From contig NC_065536.1 of NCBI RefSeq assembly GCF_932294415.1, forward strand, positions 50,034,354-50,098,353: a stretch of DNA of 64,000 nucleotides, in the 5' to 3' direction. Below, in pieces: positions 22,775 to 34,840 of this stretch. A program made the position numbers and the translations under genes. Numbering within the stretch: the first letter of the stretch is position 1; each line of letters starts with the position of its first letter. The notes beneath the pieces were generated by a model, which was given only the letters and a program-made list of their open reading frames with translations, was not told the origin of the DNA and searched no databases. This DNA is from Quercus robur. Taxonomy: Eukaryota; Streptophyta; Magnoliopsida; Fagales; Fagaceae.

Positions 22775-23577
22775 TGTAGGATGTTGGTTTTGAGCACGCT
22801 TCCTATTGGACAAGAGATCTCAAGTCTAACTGACCCAATTCAATGAATTTTTAGAGAGTGGGCCTAAGAACTAGGTGTTGGTCTAAACCACAATCACAAT
22901 ATATGGTTGGGTGTGGACGGACCAATGAGGAAATGGGTTCAAGCCTGAGATGTTGTCCCCGAGTGTTTTGTCCGAGGAGCTTGATGTTCTTCTTCTTCTA
23001 CTTTCTGTACCAGGTTCCTGTGGTTTTTCAAGACCATGCAGGTTGCTGCCGTTTTTTTCCTTTTTCTCTCTTCCCCTCCCTTTCTCGCTGTCCCCCACTC
23101 TTGGGGGGGTCTTTCCCATTATATACTTCTTTCCAGTCAATACTAACCCTCCATCTGTTGATTGTGTAGGCCATTACTCGAGTGCTCGTCCCATCAGCCA
23201 CCTTCCCAAACCCTCTGTGAGTTGCGGCAACCAAGGCTATACTGTTTAGGGGTCCTTTCATCATTAATGTAGCCAGGACATTAGTCGGGCGCATTAAATG
23301 CGGAGGTGACAGTTTTTCCTTAAACTGCTCCCACTTCATACCCCAGTGTGCGTCCTGCTGTACCTGTCCTTTCTTCGGGGAATGCTTTGGGAGGCTGCCT
23401 TTAATGGTATGTCGTTCTTTCCCGCTAAAGTCTAGAACGCCGAGGACAGAATTGTCCTCGGCAACATCTCTAGACCATTTGGATTTTCAGCGCATGTCCT
23501 CAGACATTTCTATCCTCAACGTGGGCCTTGGGCTCAGCATAGAGTGGGCCAGGGTCGCCAAGTTCTCTAGCCCCACA
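22775..23577 (-). repeat. 3' LTR of the Gypsy element
   Basis: It runs from TGTAGGATG to CCCCACA on the plus strand. A minus-strand TATA (GTATATAATGG) lies at about 23,115-23,125. It includes short open frames that are not credited. Confidence 0.92.
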
Positions 23578-24113
23578 ATAGCCGCTCAAAATCCTGCTGT
23601 CCGGATCCTCGGACGGAGAGGAGGGTTTTGGTAATATCAGGCTTTTGTCGTGGCTTGTCACGTCCTGTCCTTCATTAATGCTAGAGTCTTTTTATATGCC
23701 CGAGATGCATTTCTAGCGCCTTGGTATGTGAAGCGTGTCTTCAATGAATGCCAGCAGCTCTGTGCTCCCCACATTCAATGGTACGATGGTGATTTCGACA
23801 GTTGAGATTTCCTCACCTTTATGGGCGAGAAAACCCGCACAATTATTTTTAATGGGAGGTATAAATTCCCATTTGAACGGGCTTGCTCTTTACTTTTGCA
23901 CTTAAGAATTCTTGCGCATATATCCCGAGTTCAGTCAAACTTCCAGCCAAACTCAAGTTTCTTTCCAGTATAAAGAGCCTGTTCGAGGAGCTTTTCCTCA
24001 TTTCTGTAAATTTTCTTCGCTCTTCAACTTGTGCTTTTCTTCTTCTAAGTCTATCTTTCTCTTGCTCCTCTCTTCTTTCGTCGTCCCCTAGGTCTCCTAG
24101 GCAGTTTCTAGAG
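23578..24113 (+). promoter_or_regulatory. Upstream region of the antisense accessory gene
   Basis: Between the 3' LTR and the accessory ATG lie two plus-strand TATA-like boxes, TTTTTATATGCC at about 23,688 and GGTATAAATTCCC at about 23,857. A pyrimidine-rich leader follows. It could serve as an internal promoter; this is inference from position. Confidence 0.4.
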
Positions 24114-26712
24114 ATGGGTAAATTAAAAAAGTTGATTGAAACCGAAGAGGCGATGGAAAAATTCATCGCCGATTATAGGATATCCCCCAATGTGGGTCTG
24201 AGGTACTATGATGAAGGGGAGTGGCACTTTAGGAGAAAAACGGGTGAGGTGGTGATCCCCAATCTTGCCTTTATAGAGGGGGGCATGAGAATCCCCATGC
24301 GATTAGTGATGAGGGATTACCTTAGGCACTTCCAATTAGCCTCCACCCAGTGTGCTGCTAACGTGTTTAGGATTCTGGGTTGTGTGGATGCTTTAAACAA
24401 GGAAATGGGGCTAAGGTTAACCCACCACGACGTGAACTGGTGCTACAACCTCTAACTCCTGAAAGGCAAGTCCTACTATTTGAAGACGAGGGACGATAAG
24501 GTTCAGCCTATTCAGTGCCTCCCCGAGTCCAGCAAAGGGTTAAACAAGGACTTCCTTATCGTGTCTAGGGAGTGGCACGATGGCCTTCCTTGCCCCACGG
24601 TGGAGGGGGAGCCAGGTGGGGTATCTAGAGTGGGAGAGGGACAACCCCCCTTTTTTTGCCATCACGTTTTGCACGGTTTGGTTACTGATATGAACATGCC
24701 TTCTTTTTGCAAATCCACACGCCTTTCAGTGGCACTTCCATCTGATCAACAAGGAAGATTTGGAAACTATTCTCAGGGTGGCGGCTTTTGTAAACGAGGC
24801 GGACAACCAAGTCTGGGCCGCTCACAAGATCTTGGGGTACGATCCTATCCAAAGATCATTTGCTGACCCAAAATACGTGATCAGGGTAAATGATCCCGGG
24901 CTTAAGAGATTCACTGTAGTTGAGCACGGATTTCTGATTCTCGAAGGGTCTCCTGTCTAGGAGGGCATCCCATTGGCCAGCTCTTCCTCATCCCACCAAG
25001 CGACGGAAGTCGAGAATGATTCGGGTTTGCCCAAAGAAGGATTCAGTGCGTTTAACCAGGCTAGATCACCTGCAAATCCCGTTGGTGACTTGGGTGACCT
25101 CGACCTTTCCGAGGCGGATTTCTTGTTAGCGGGGACATCCTCTCAGGTGGAGATGGGTCTTAAAAGGAAACCCCCGGCAAGCCTGTTCGACCTAATTGAG
25201 GGCCAGCCAAGGAAGGAGGCACCTAGAAAGTTGCAGTCCAAACCTTCGCCTCCTCCGCTACAGCCTCAACCTGTTCAAACCAGGTCTTCCCCTGCTCATT
25301 CGCGAACACCGTCTCCCCGGCCTAAACACCCTGCTTCCCCCCAATCGACTTTACCTCCTTGGCCTGAGCCCACCGACTCAAAGAGGAAGAAGAGTTCTAA
25401 GGACAAAAAGCCGATGGATGAGAGGGAGTCGCACACACCCCAAAAGGAGGGCAAAGCCCCACGAGCTCAAAAGCAGCTAAAGATTGGGCCTCAAGGTCAA
25501 GGCAAGGAGATCAATGCTCAGTCTACGCCCGTGGCTTGGCTATCAGCCCCAATGCTCCACGGGGAACCGTTGATGGAAGATGCCTCTCTAAGGGACTTTT
25601 GAGGCGGCGAAGGCGCTTATGTGGCCGACGCTTTGGAAAGGTCCCTGCTCCTCCCCACCGACGTGAAGGAGTTAAAGAAGATGCGGAGGCAGGAGGTCTT
25701 CCTCAGCATAAAGAGGAACCTAGCCATGGTAAGGCTTCTGATACTTGTGACTCCGTCAATTTTTTGCTCCTTAATTTCCCATTCATGGTGTGCTTGCTCC
25801 AATTGGCAGGCCGTCCAAGCCACTTATAGGTTGAAGGATGACTTTAAGGAGCAGAGCAAGTCCTTGGAGACCTAGCATAATAAGCGCCTGGATGCTGCTC
25901 ATACCCTTAAGAACTCTGAGGCTAACCTCACTAAGGCCAGGGAGGACCTAAAGGAGATGACTAAGCAGAGGGACAACGCTAAAGTAGGCCTATCTGGTGC
26001 CCAAAAGCAGGCCGAGGCCTAGACGAAGCACTTACTTGAAGCTGAAGAACAGTTGAGGATTGCAAAGGAGCAGATTGACGATTTAAAGAAGAAGTCATCT
26101 AAGGCAGAGATGGCTAGGGGCGTCACCGAATGGGCCAGGGATGAAGCTCTAAGGGCTAAAATGGAGCCTGAATTTGCTAAGATGGAAGCTGAGACCTCCA
26201 AGGACAAAGTTGACGAGGAGGCCTATGACGCAGGGGTGGCCGATACCCAGGCCGTCCTTAAGGCTCAAATCCCTGGGGTATGTTGGCTTTTCTACTTCCA
26301 GGTCTGGAATAAAGCTCTTAAACAAGTTGGGGTGGAGGCTTCGTCTGATCTATGAAAGACAGAGATGGTGTACTATCCTTCAGCCATTTGTGAGACCAAC
26401 TCTGAGACGGTGAGTGCTCCGAAGGAGACTGAGGTTGCTCAACCTAAGGCTGCCCTGAACGTGTCCCTTGCTAACGAGCCAACCAAGGGGGGCGAGCTTC
26501 CTAAGGTGACAGAAATAGGTGGGAGTTCTAACCCTGAGGCGCCACAGGTGGCTGTCGGTTCCATAGTCAGCGTTCAGGACCCTCACGCCGAGAAGCCACC
26601 TTTCTTGATTCAACCCCTTCAGTCTATTTCTCTGGCTAATGTTACTCAGGGCCCCAAGGCCAATCCTGCTCAGCTTCCCAAGGAAGGGGCCAAAATAAAG
26701 TTGAAGAAGTAA
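24114..26712 (+). pseudogene. Antisense accessory gene of the Gypsy element (Transposase_28-like, with introns)
   Basis: From ATG at 24,114 the product starts MGKLKKLIETEEAME, then IADYRISPNVGLRYYDEGEW and LRLTHHDVNW. This domain is also seen, decayed, at 172-3224. Next come a segment ending VVEHGFLILEGSP, a Pro/Ser/Lys-rich linker (about 25,000-25,560), a long coiled-coil (about 25,810-26,270, rich in KEQIDDLKKK-like repeats) and a final QVWNKALKQVGVEAS block. One clear intron (25,729-25,809, GTAAGG...TTGGCAG) keeps phase. Another near 24,610-24,730 is likely. Stops at about 24,453, 24,958 and 25,600 and in the coiled-coil show decay. Its role is unknown. It converges with pol. Confidence 0.7.
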
Positions 26713-27118
26713 AGACTCTGTCCACCTTTTGTGTTGGATTTCTTTTTAGTTTAGTTTTTCTTTTCTTTTTTTAGTTAATTTGCTTCTGTTTTAGGAGTCT
26801 TGGAATTCGTTTGTAACTGAATTTTTCGACTATATATATAAAATTCCTTTTTTCTTTTCCCTTTTGAATCATGTGTTTATTGCCTTTACCGATATTACTA
26901 TTACTGCAAATCTTTTGGCTTGTGAATTAATTAACCTAACGGGTGTGAATGGTCGTGTACATAATATGTTTGAAGTTAAATCCCTCAATACTGTCTTACC
27001 GGTATCAAGGGGACGCTTAGTTTGCGTCCACCCATATTTTCAGGGGGCTAAGTGTATAATCCGAGGTGTCGAGCGTACACTTAGTTCGTATCCACAGCTT
27101 TTACAAAATTTGAAGTAG
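26713..27118. other. 3' flank of the accessory gene
   Basis: This is T-rich sequence followed by a degenerate version of the 78-bp repeat theme (GGGGACGCTTAG, TCCGAGGTG). No gene. Confidence 0.5.
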
Positions 27119-27508
27119 CTAGTTTCCCCATAGGCTTAAGTCCGAGGACCACGCAAGGCCTTGATTCTGTCTAATACTTAGATTTTCCTAGAGTGACTAG
27201 TTTCCCCATAAGCTTGAGTCCAAGGTCCATGCAACGCCTTGGTTCTGTCTAGTACTTGGATTTTCTTAGAGTGACTAGTTTCCCCATAGGCTTGAGTCTG
27301 AGGACCATGCAAGGCCTTAGTTCTGTCTAGCACTTAGATTTTCCTGTAGTGACTAGTTTCCCCATAGGCTTGAGTCCGAGGACCATGCAACGCCTTGGTT
27401 CTGTCTAGCACTTAGATTTTCCTGGAGTGACTAGTTTCCCCATAGGCTTGAGTCTGAGGACCATGCAAGGCTTTGGTTTTGTCTAGCACTTAGATTTTTG
27501 CCAGAATG
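27119..27508 (+). repeat. Five tandem copies of a 78-bp repeat
   Basis: CTAGTTTCCCCATA recurs at 27,119, 27,197, 27,275, 27,353 and 27,431, exactly 78 bp apart. Each unit continues GGCTTGAGTC, GAGGACCATGCAA, GCCTTGGTTCTGTCTA and CTTAGATTTTCC, with a few changes per copy. It lies in the untranslated region between convergent pol and accessory gene. Tandem arrays in this part of Tat/Ogre-like elements are known seeds of satellite DNA. Confidence 0.95.
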
Positions 27509-27701
27509 CGAGACGTGTAATCAAGATGGACTCAAAATCTGAACTAGAAAAACACTTTTATTAATAGTAATACCTTCTTAGGTTATTTATATTCCATGGA
27601 CGGGCTACAGCTTTTTCATCTAAGTCTTCTAAATAGTACGCTCCTATCCCCGCGACTAAAGTAATCCGGTATGGCCCTTCCCAGTTGGGTCCTAGCTTTC
27701 C

Positions 27702-28800
27702 CTATGATGGGTTTTTGGCAGCACCCATAACTTTCCTCAGCACTAAGTCCACTGGTGCTAGTGGTCTAAGTTTCACGTTGGCATCATACCCCTGTTTGAG
27801 CTTCTGATGGTAATAGGCCAATTGGACCATTACCTTTTCTCTTCGTTCATTGATCAGATCTAGGTTCTTCCTCAGTAGTTCGTCGTTACTATCCGAGGTG
27901 AATGAACTCGTCCTCAGAGTTGGGAAGTTTGTCTCTATGGGGATAACAGCCACAGCCCCATAGGTCATGGCAAAAGGTGTTTCCCCCGTCGACCGCCGTG
28001 GTGTAGTCCGATAGGTCCATAGGACATGCGACAGCTCTTCCACCCATCTTCCTTAGGCGTCATCCAGTCTTTTCTTAAGTTTGTTGACTATGACCTTGTT
28101 GACAACCTCGGCTTGCCTGTTTCCCTGAGGATAGGCTGGGGTTAAGTACCTGTTAGTGATCCCCAACTCACAGCAGTATCTTTTGAAGGCCTTGCTGTCA
28201 AATTGTAATCCATTGTTTGAGATGAGGGTGCGAGGGACCCCAAATCATGTGACAATGTTTCTCCAAATGAATTTCTTAGCATCCAAGTCTCTGATATTGA
28301 CCAGAGGCTCAGCATCGACCCACTTGGTGAAGTAATCGGTACCGACCATTAGGTACCTCTTATTTCCTACTGCCTTTGGGAAGGTCCTACAATATCCAGG
28401 CCCCATTGGACGAAGGGCCACGGACTGGACAGAGGATTGAGGATCCCGCCAGGTTGATGAATATTCGGGCTAACCTTTGGCACTGGTCGCACTTTTTAAT
28501 ATACTCCAGGGCTTCCTTCTGCATAATCCTTGGGTAATGGCTCGGTGTGACAAAGATCTTCCTCATGTGTGACTCCCATAGATCCCTTCGTGCAGTTCTT
28601 CAAGCAGCAGTTCTGATACCTCAGGGTGGACGCACAGTAAATATGGTCTGGAATATGAGCATTTGTACAATTTATGGTCCTCTGACAACCAGAACTGAGG
28701 AGCTTTTCTTCGTATTTTCTCCGTCTCTGACTTCTCCTCGGGTAAGATGTCATTTTTAAGGAACTTCACAATAGGATCTATCCAGCTAGGGCCCACTCTG
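27702..28800 (-). pseudogene. Gypsy integrase, broken
   Basis: On the minus strand: a zinc-binding part with LHEGIYGSHT and a CxxCQ-type remnant; core pieces resembling DYFTKWVDAEPL and a decayed GVPRTLISNNGLQF (the usual second catalytic D is N); PQGNRQAEVVNK; then a long clean stretch VEELSHVLWTYRTTPRRSTGETPF (28,043-27,702) ending AKNPS. Multiple stops and shifts. It follows RNase H in normal Gypsy order. Confidence 0.75.
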
Positions 28801-28829
28801 ACCTCATGAACATGGACAATGCCTTTGTC

Positions 28830-29894
28830 TACTTCATTTGCTCTGTCCAGGTGCTCGACGAGAATAATTCGAGGCAAATCCCCTGCCGAGGAGGTGGCAA
28901 GCATTGCCAGTGAATCTGCATGAGTGTTTCCACTTCTGGGGACATGCGACAAGTTGAAAAAGTCGAAACCCGGCTGTAAGCATTTGACCCGGCTTAAGTA
29001 CTCTTACATCCTTACATCTCTGGCCTCTAATTCCCCCTTTACCTGGCCTACTACTAGTCTCGAGTCCAAAAATATCTCCACTGCCTTTCCTCCCATTTTC
29101 TGTACCATGGCGATTCCTTGTAGCAGGGCCTCATACTCGGCTTTGTTGTTCATGGCTGGGAACCTAAGTCTCAGGGACTTCTCTATAATGGCTTCCTCGG
29201 GAGATATCAGGACTAGCCCTACTCTAGATCCTCTCTAATTCGCTGCGCCATCAACGTACACCTTTCAGCATGGGGGTCCTGGTGTAGAGATCACTCCAAC
29301 CGATTTTCTATCCATGTTCTGCTCCTCTGCCACTGTTTCTACTGGGGGTTCAGCGAATTCGGCCACTAAGTCTGCCAAGACCTGGCCCTTTATAAAGGTC
29401 TGAGGCATGTATTTGATGTCAAAAGCTCTCAGGATTGTGCTCCATATGGCAATCCTTCTGGTGTAGTTAGCGGTTCTCAATACAGACTTCAAGGGTAGTT
29501 GGGTTAGAACAACCATTGTGTGGGCCTGGAAATAATGGGGAAGCTTTCGCATGGTATGGACCACAGCCAGTATGGCTTTCTTCAGGGGTAGGTATCTGAC
29601 CTCGACTTCATGCAGCATCTTACTCACGTAATAGATCAGCTTTTGGATGCCATTGTTGTCCCATATTAGCACCAAGCTCATAGCATGAGGGGCTACAGCA
29701 ATGTATGCGTATAGAACTTCATCGGCCTCGGAACTAGACATGATAAGTGGCCGGGATAGGTAATCTTTGAGTTGCTGGAAGGCCACCACACAGTTCTTGG
29801 ACCACTCAAACCCCTTCCACTTGTTGATCAAGAGATAGAACGGCCTACATCTATCCGCCGATCTTGAAATGAATCGATTGAAGGCTGCAATCAT
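28830..29894 (-). pseudogene. Gypsy RNase H region, broken
   Basis: Frame 29,894-29,265 carries the RT-linked RNase H (YYVSKMLHEVEVRYLPLKK, YFQAHTMVVLT, FIKGQVLADLVAEF). Frame 28,952 onward continues a second RNase H-like tail (MSHVPRSGNTHADSLAMLA). Internal stops separate them. A two-part RNase H region is typical of Tat-type Gypsy elements. Confidence 0.75.
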
Positions 29895-29924
29895 CCCAGT
29901 AAGCTTTTGGACCTCCTTTGCATT

Positions 29925-30791
29925 TTATGGTGGTTTCAGGTCGTTTATGGCCTTGATCTGGTCAGGATTAACCTTGATTCCCCTATAGGTAACCATGTAG
30001 CCCAAAAACTTTTCTGACCCCACGCCAAATGAGCACTTGGAAGCATTCAGGCGCAGCTTATATTTCCTCAAGACGCCAAAGGTGCTGCCGAGGTCCCTTA
30101 AATGCTCGGACACCACTTTACTCTTCACCACCATGTCATTGACATAGATTTCGATGTTCCTGCCCAGCTGTGGTTCGAACATTTTTGTCATCATCCTTTG
30201 ATAAGTTGATCCCGCATTCTTTAGGCCAAATGACATTACCTTGTGGTGGTAATTTCCGATTGGTGTTATGAAGGCCATTTTTTCCTGATCCCCCATCGCC
30301 AATGGTATTTGGTGGTAGCCTTGAAAGGCATCTAAGAAGCTCATCCGAGGATGGCCCGCTGTTGCGTCCACTAGCTGGTCTATCCGAGGCATTGGGAACG
30401 GGTCCTTAGGGCACATCTTATTTAGGTCTGTGAAGTCCACGCAGACCCGCCATTTCCCATTTTTCTTCTTGACCACCACTGTGTTAGCCAGCCATTCAGG
30501 GTAAAAAACCTCTTTGATAGCCCCAACGTTTTTAAGCTTCGCCACCTCGTCTCGAATCGCATTGGCAAGCTCTTTTTGACGAGCAATAGGGTGGTTGCTT
30601 TTTGGGAATGATGGTCGAGTTGACATTGAGATGATGGCAAATGAAGGCTGGGTCGATCCCGGCGGCATCGTAGGCATCCCGTGCAAATACGTCAATATTT
30701 CTTTTAGGGAACTCAAACAGCTTCTCTTTCTCCTAGGGGGCAGTCGAGCCCCTACTCGGAAGAACTTCTCCGGGTCGTCGTTAATGACCAC
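29925..30791 (-). pseudogene. Gypsy reverse transcriptase with altered active site
   Basis: The 288-residue frame has EWLANTVVVKKKNGKWRVCVDF, CPKDPFPMPRIDQLVDATAGH, FLDAFQGYHQI and MSFGLKNAGSTYQR. The catalytic box reads IYVNDMVV where YVDD is expected, one D to N change (AAT). That loss should abolish polymerisation. The frame ends at a stop just before RNase H. Confidence 0.9.
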
Positions 30792-30860
30792 CTCTTCTAG
30801 GTCTTCGCATTTCGCCTCCTCGGCAGTTGTGTTAGGGGGCGAAACCGGAATCTTTAGTTA

Positions 30861-31283
30861 CTATAAATTCTCTTCAGCGGAGGCTGAGGACTCTGTGTTA
30901 AGTCGATGTGAGACGGCCGCTACCATGCATTGCCTCACTGTGGGTTGGCAACCACGGATTTCTAGGACTTGGTCTCCTGACGGGAATTTCACCTTTTGGT
31001 GCAAAAAGGAAGCAACAGCCCCTAGGGTATAGAGCCAAGGCCTACCGACAATGGCTGTATAAGGAGAGTAGTTGTCCACCACGATAAAGTTCACCTCCAC
31101 TATTTCCAGGTCGGTCTGGATGGGCAACCTGATCCTGCCCTTCGGAATGACAAACTTCTCGTTGAAGCTCATTAGAGGGGAGTTGTAGGGCATCAAGTCC
31201 TCCAGCTTTAACCCCAGCCCCTTGTATAGGTCGGGGTACATAACCTCAACCGCGCTACCGCCATCCACCATTACTCTTTTCAC
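30861..31283 (-). pseudogene. Gypsy aspartic protease
   Basis: The minus-strand frame starts MKRVMVDGGSAVEVMYPDLY, with catalytic D-G-G as in plant Gypsy proteases, then LPIQTDLEIVEVNFIVVD and AIVGRPWLY. It is separated by stops from gag upstream and RT downstream. Confidence 0.8.
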
Positions 31284-31331
31284 ATCGTAGTTCCCGATTC
31301 GGAGGTTGATTAGTAGTGCATCGTCGTGGGG

Positions 31332-32699
31332 CTAAATGGTCCCGATCTTATATTCCTTTGCAAAGCTTATGACAGGACAAAAGCTCATCCTGGCCCTCTT
31401 CGGCCCCGGTTGGGACTCCTTGGCAGGCAGTTGAGCCATCGATAACACTTGTGCAGGGTGCATGTCTGTTCTCCCTAGCGCGGCCATGATTACGCTAATC
31501 GTTCTTGCGGGTGGCCTCAAGGTGGCATCCCTCCTGCCCTCTTAATGGCCTTAATGACCACTAGAATGATGCAGCAGGTGCTTTAGCCTTCCTTCCTAGA
31601 CTAGCTGGTCTAGGTGGTTCCAGAGGTTCTTGCAGTTCTCCGTAGTGTGGCCATAGTCTTAGTGGTATTGGCAATAAAGGTTCTGATCACGCTTCGAGGG
31701 TTCTCCCGCCATCTTATTCAGCCACCTAAAGTATAGCTCGTTCTTGATTTTCTCTAAAACCCGATGCACTGGTTCTCAGAATACAGCATTGACAGTTCAT
31801 GCATTGGTTGTACCGAGTTGCCTTACAAAGTCCTTCCTCAGGCGGTTGCTACCATACTAGTCTGACCTGAAATCCCTCCTCTCTTGAGGGATAACCTTCT
31901 CTTTTCCTCTTTCCTATAATTGGTCTTCCTTTACTCGCTTGTACTTATCGATCCGATCCATCAGTTGATGCATACTGGTGGCGGGCTTGCCAGTCAGAGA
32001 CTTCCGCAAGCCGTGATCAGCTGGGAGATTGTTTTTGAAAGTGATAATGGCGACGTCGTCAAATTTGTCTTCCATTTCATTGTACGTCTCCCAATATCTG
32101 TCCGAGTAGGCCTTTAACGTTTCTCCATCATGCATGGATAACGACAACAACGCGCTCAAAGGCCGAGGGGCTCTGCGATTTGTAACGAAGCGGGAGCCAA
32201 AAGCTTGGGTCAGCTGCCTATACAAGTCGATGGAGTTCGTCTTCAAACCATTAAACCACCTCATCGACACTGGTCCCAAGCTGGACGGGAAGACCTTGCA
32301 CATCAGCGCCTCGTTCTTAGAATAGACAGCCATCCTTTGGTTGAACTGGCTCACATGCTCTACCGGGTCTGTTCTACCTTTGTAAATGGCGAAGGTTGGC
32401 TGCTGGAACCGTCGAGGGAGTATGGGCCCTTCTATGTGGTGCGTGAAAGGCGACTTGGAGAGTTGATCCAGTGTCTTGCTCATGGCGTCGTTTCCCAAGC
32501 CCCTAGGAGATGGGCTTCTACGCCTACGCCTTTGGTAACGTTCTTCTTCGTGGCAGAAGGTCTCGCTTGAGGGAGTCCTCGATCTTCGTCTATAGTCGTC
32601 ATCATTTTCATCATCGGAGGGCGCGTCAAGTCTGGAACAAGATTGCCTTTGCTGTGCATGGTACAGCTTTCTTTTCAGATCGTCTATCTCTTGCTGCAT
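31332..32699 (-). pseudogene. Gypsy gag
   Basis: The main frame 32,699-31,914 (261 residues) begins MQQEIDDLKRKL. It has an Arg/Ser-rich segment and the retrotransposon gag domain (PILPRRFQQPTFAIYKGRTD, MRWFNGLKTNSI, YWETYNEMEDKFDDV). Past the stop, the minus strand still shows a zinc-knuckle-like CQYH...DYGHTTENC and a tail ending RARMSFCPVISFAKEYKIG, with several stops. Gag lies next to the 5' LTR as expected. Confidence 0.85.
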
Positions 32700-32996
32700 G
32701 GATTGCCTATCATTCTGTTTCTAAGACATATAGCTCCTGACTTCCTCCTGTTGTGGGGTCCGGTTGTTATTTTGTCTCTGAAGCACGTGGCTGCCCGTGC
32801 GAGAGTGGCTCCTGCTGGTTTGGGTGGTGTTTACGCTTCCCTCTCGAAACCTTCCATTCTCTTCGTTTTGGTTGCGCTCGGAGTTGGGGAAGTTACCTTG
32901 TCGTTGGGATTTGGCTAGTTCGAGCTAATGGGAGCCTTTTTAATGAGGGTCTGACCCTACCATGCCGGATCGTTGTCCTTACTAACACACAAGTTC

Positions 32997-33014
32997 TTCC
33001 CACAAACGATGCCA
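32997..33014 (-). other. Primer-binding site of the Gypsy element
   Basis: The minus strand reads TGGCATCGTTTGTGGG, two bases inside the 5' LTR. The same style of site (TGGCACCATCTGTAGGG) occurs in the Gypsy remnant at 35,416. Confidence 0.75.
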
Positions 33015-33016
33015 AT

Positions 33017-33817
33017 TGTAGGGTGTTGGTTTTCAGCACCCTTTCTATTGGACGAGAGGTCTCAAGCCCAACTAGCCCAATATAATGAATTTTTAGAAAG
33101 TGGGCCTAAGAACTAGGTGTTGATCTAAACCACAATCAAAATACATGGTTGGGTGTGGACGGACCAATGAGGAAATGGGTTCAAGCCTAAGATGTTGTCC
33201 CCGAGTGTTTCGTCCGAGGAGCTTGATGTTCTTCTTTTTCTACTTTCTGTACTAGGTTCCCGTGGTTTTTCAAGACCATGCAGATTGCTGCCGTTTTCTC
33301 CTTTTTCTCTCTTCCTCTCCCTTTCTTGCAATCCCCCACTCTTGGGGGGTCTTTCCTATTATATACTTCTTTCCAGTCAATCCTGACCCTCCATCTGTTG
33401 ATTGTCCAGGCCATTACTCGAGTGCTCGTCCCATCAACCACCTTCCCAAACCCTCTATGAGTTGCGGCAACCAAGATTATACTGTTCAGGGGACCTTTCA
33501 TCATTAATACGGCCAGGACGTTAGTTGGGCGCATTAAATGCGGAGGTGACAGCTTTTCCTTAAACTGCTCCCACTCCATACCCCCGTGTGCGTCCTGCTG
33601 TACCCGTCCTTTCTTCGGGGAATGCTTTGGGAGGCTACCTTTGATGGTGTGCCATTCTTTCCCACTGGAGTCTGGAACGCCAAGGACAGAATTGTCCTCG
33701 GCAACATCTCTAGACCATTTGGATTTTTAGCGCATGTCCTCGGACATTTCTATCCTCGGCGCGGGCCTTGGGCTCAGCATAGAGCGGGCTAGGGTCGCCA
33801 AGTTCTCTGGCCCCACA
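33017..33817 (-). repeat. 5' LTR of the Gypsy element
   Basis: It runs from TGTAGGGTG to CCCCACA on the plus strand. The TATA is at about 33,355-33,365 on the minus strand. It is followed inward by the primer-binding site. Confidence 0.92.
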
Positions 33818-33822
33818 GTCCC

Positions 33823-34840
33823 CTTAGGGCGTATTAATTTTAAATCTAAATAATTATAAACTCTTGATATTTTAAATTCATGAGAATTAAAATTCCTGAT
33901 AGTTTTTATTTATGTTGTTTAGATACGCTTAGAATTTTAATTTTAATTGTATTACAAAAATAAAATCTTTTAATGATATAATTCTTAATTAAATATATAT
34001 ATATATATATATATTCTTATATCATTTAGTAACTAAAGAATAACAGAATCAGTAATTCGACAATTATTTATAATTTTTTAAAAATGATAAAATCATCCTT
34101 TAAATATTTTTTGTAGGTGTGAAAAAATTAAACATTTTTTTTTTGAAATTAGTTCTATACAATTATTTATAAGAAAAAAATGAATTTAAGTAATTCTTAC
34201 TCACATGATATATGTAAGAATTGATATTTCATAGCTTGCGTTAGAGTTTTTCATTTAATGGAAATTGGTATTTTCATGAAAATTATAATTCTCAATATTT
34301 TGTTTTTACGAAATCTCAACAATTAACTATTCTTATTCTAAATTTCTATGTAAAAAACAAGCACTTAATAAAAAGTTTTGGAGTGTGCATTCCGTGATTA
34401 ATTTGCTCTTAGCAGAAAGGACAAAATTATACTCCAAAATCTGTTTAGAACTATCTTTTTTAACCAATTAGGTGACAAATTATAAGATTATTTATGTATA
34501 TTATTTAAACAAATCACATTACTCATTAAAAAAATTCATGTGATTAAAACTATACATAAATGATCTTTTCAATTACAATATAGTAGTAACTAGTAAATTG
34601 AAGCAAAATAACTTTAAACTTCTTTAGAGCAAAACTTTTTCATACAAGAAAATTTAATTGGTACCTAGCTAGGACCTGGAAGAGATAGATATATGGATTT
34701 TATATGCAAAGGGAATTCATTCCAAATACTCTCCTTATAAAACATCCTCTTTGTTAAATAAGAAAAATAGATCCAAGTTATTATGATGTTGCTCTTTAAC
34801 TAATAAGGGTAATTCTGAAAATTTGATAAACTTGTTCACA
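33823..34840. other. Gene-free A/T-rich sequence
   Basis: This holds an AT microsatellite at about 33,988-34,012 and otherwise unrecognised A/T-rich DNA. It separates two Gypsy elements. Confidence 0.6.

Larger units (their letters stand above)
22775..33817 (-). mobile_element. Gypsy-type LTR retrotransposon, 11,043 bp, with antisense accessory gene
   Basis: The LTRs are 22,775-23,577 (803 bp) and 33,017-33,817 (801 bp), about 65 mismatches apart by eye (about 8%). The target duplication GTCCC is perfect (22,770-22,774 and 33,818-33,822). On the minus strand: 5' LTR, primer site (33,014-32,997), gag, protease, reverse transcriptase, RNase H, integrase. On the plus strand an accessory gene (24,114-26,712) converges on pol. 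A 5 x 78-bp tandem repeat lies between the two. Many stops and a changed reverse-transcriptase active site make it inactive. Size, order and antisense ORF fit the Tat/Grande-like branch. Confidence 0.93.

Noticed and set aside
22858..23339. Several open frames on both strands at 22.9-23.3 kb and again at 33.1-33.6 kb
   Set aside because: Both sets lie inside the paired LTRs of the Gypsy element; the duplication, not coding function, explains them.
27119..27508. CRISPR-like array
   Set aside because: The 78-bp units are repeated along their whole length with no unique spacers, inside a plant retrotransposon.
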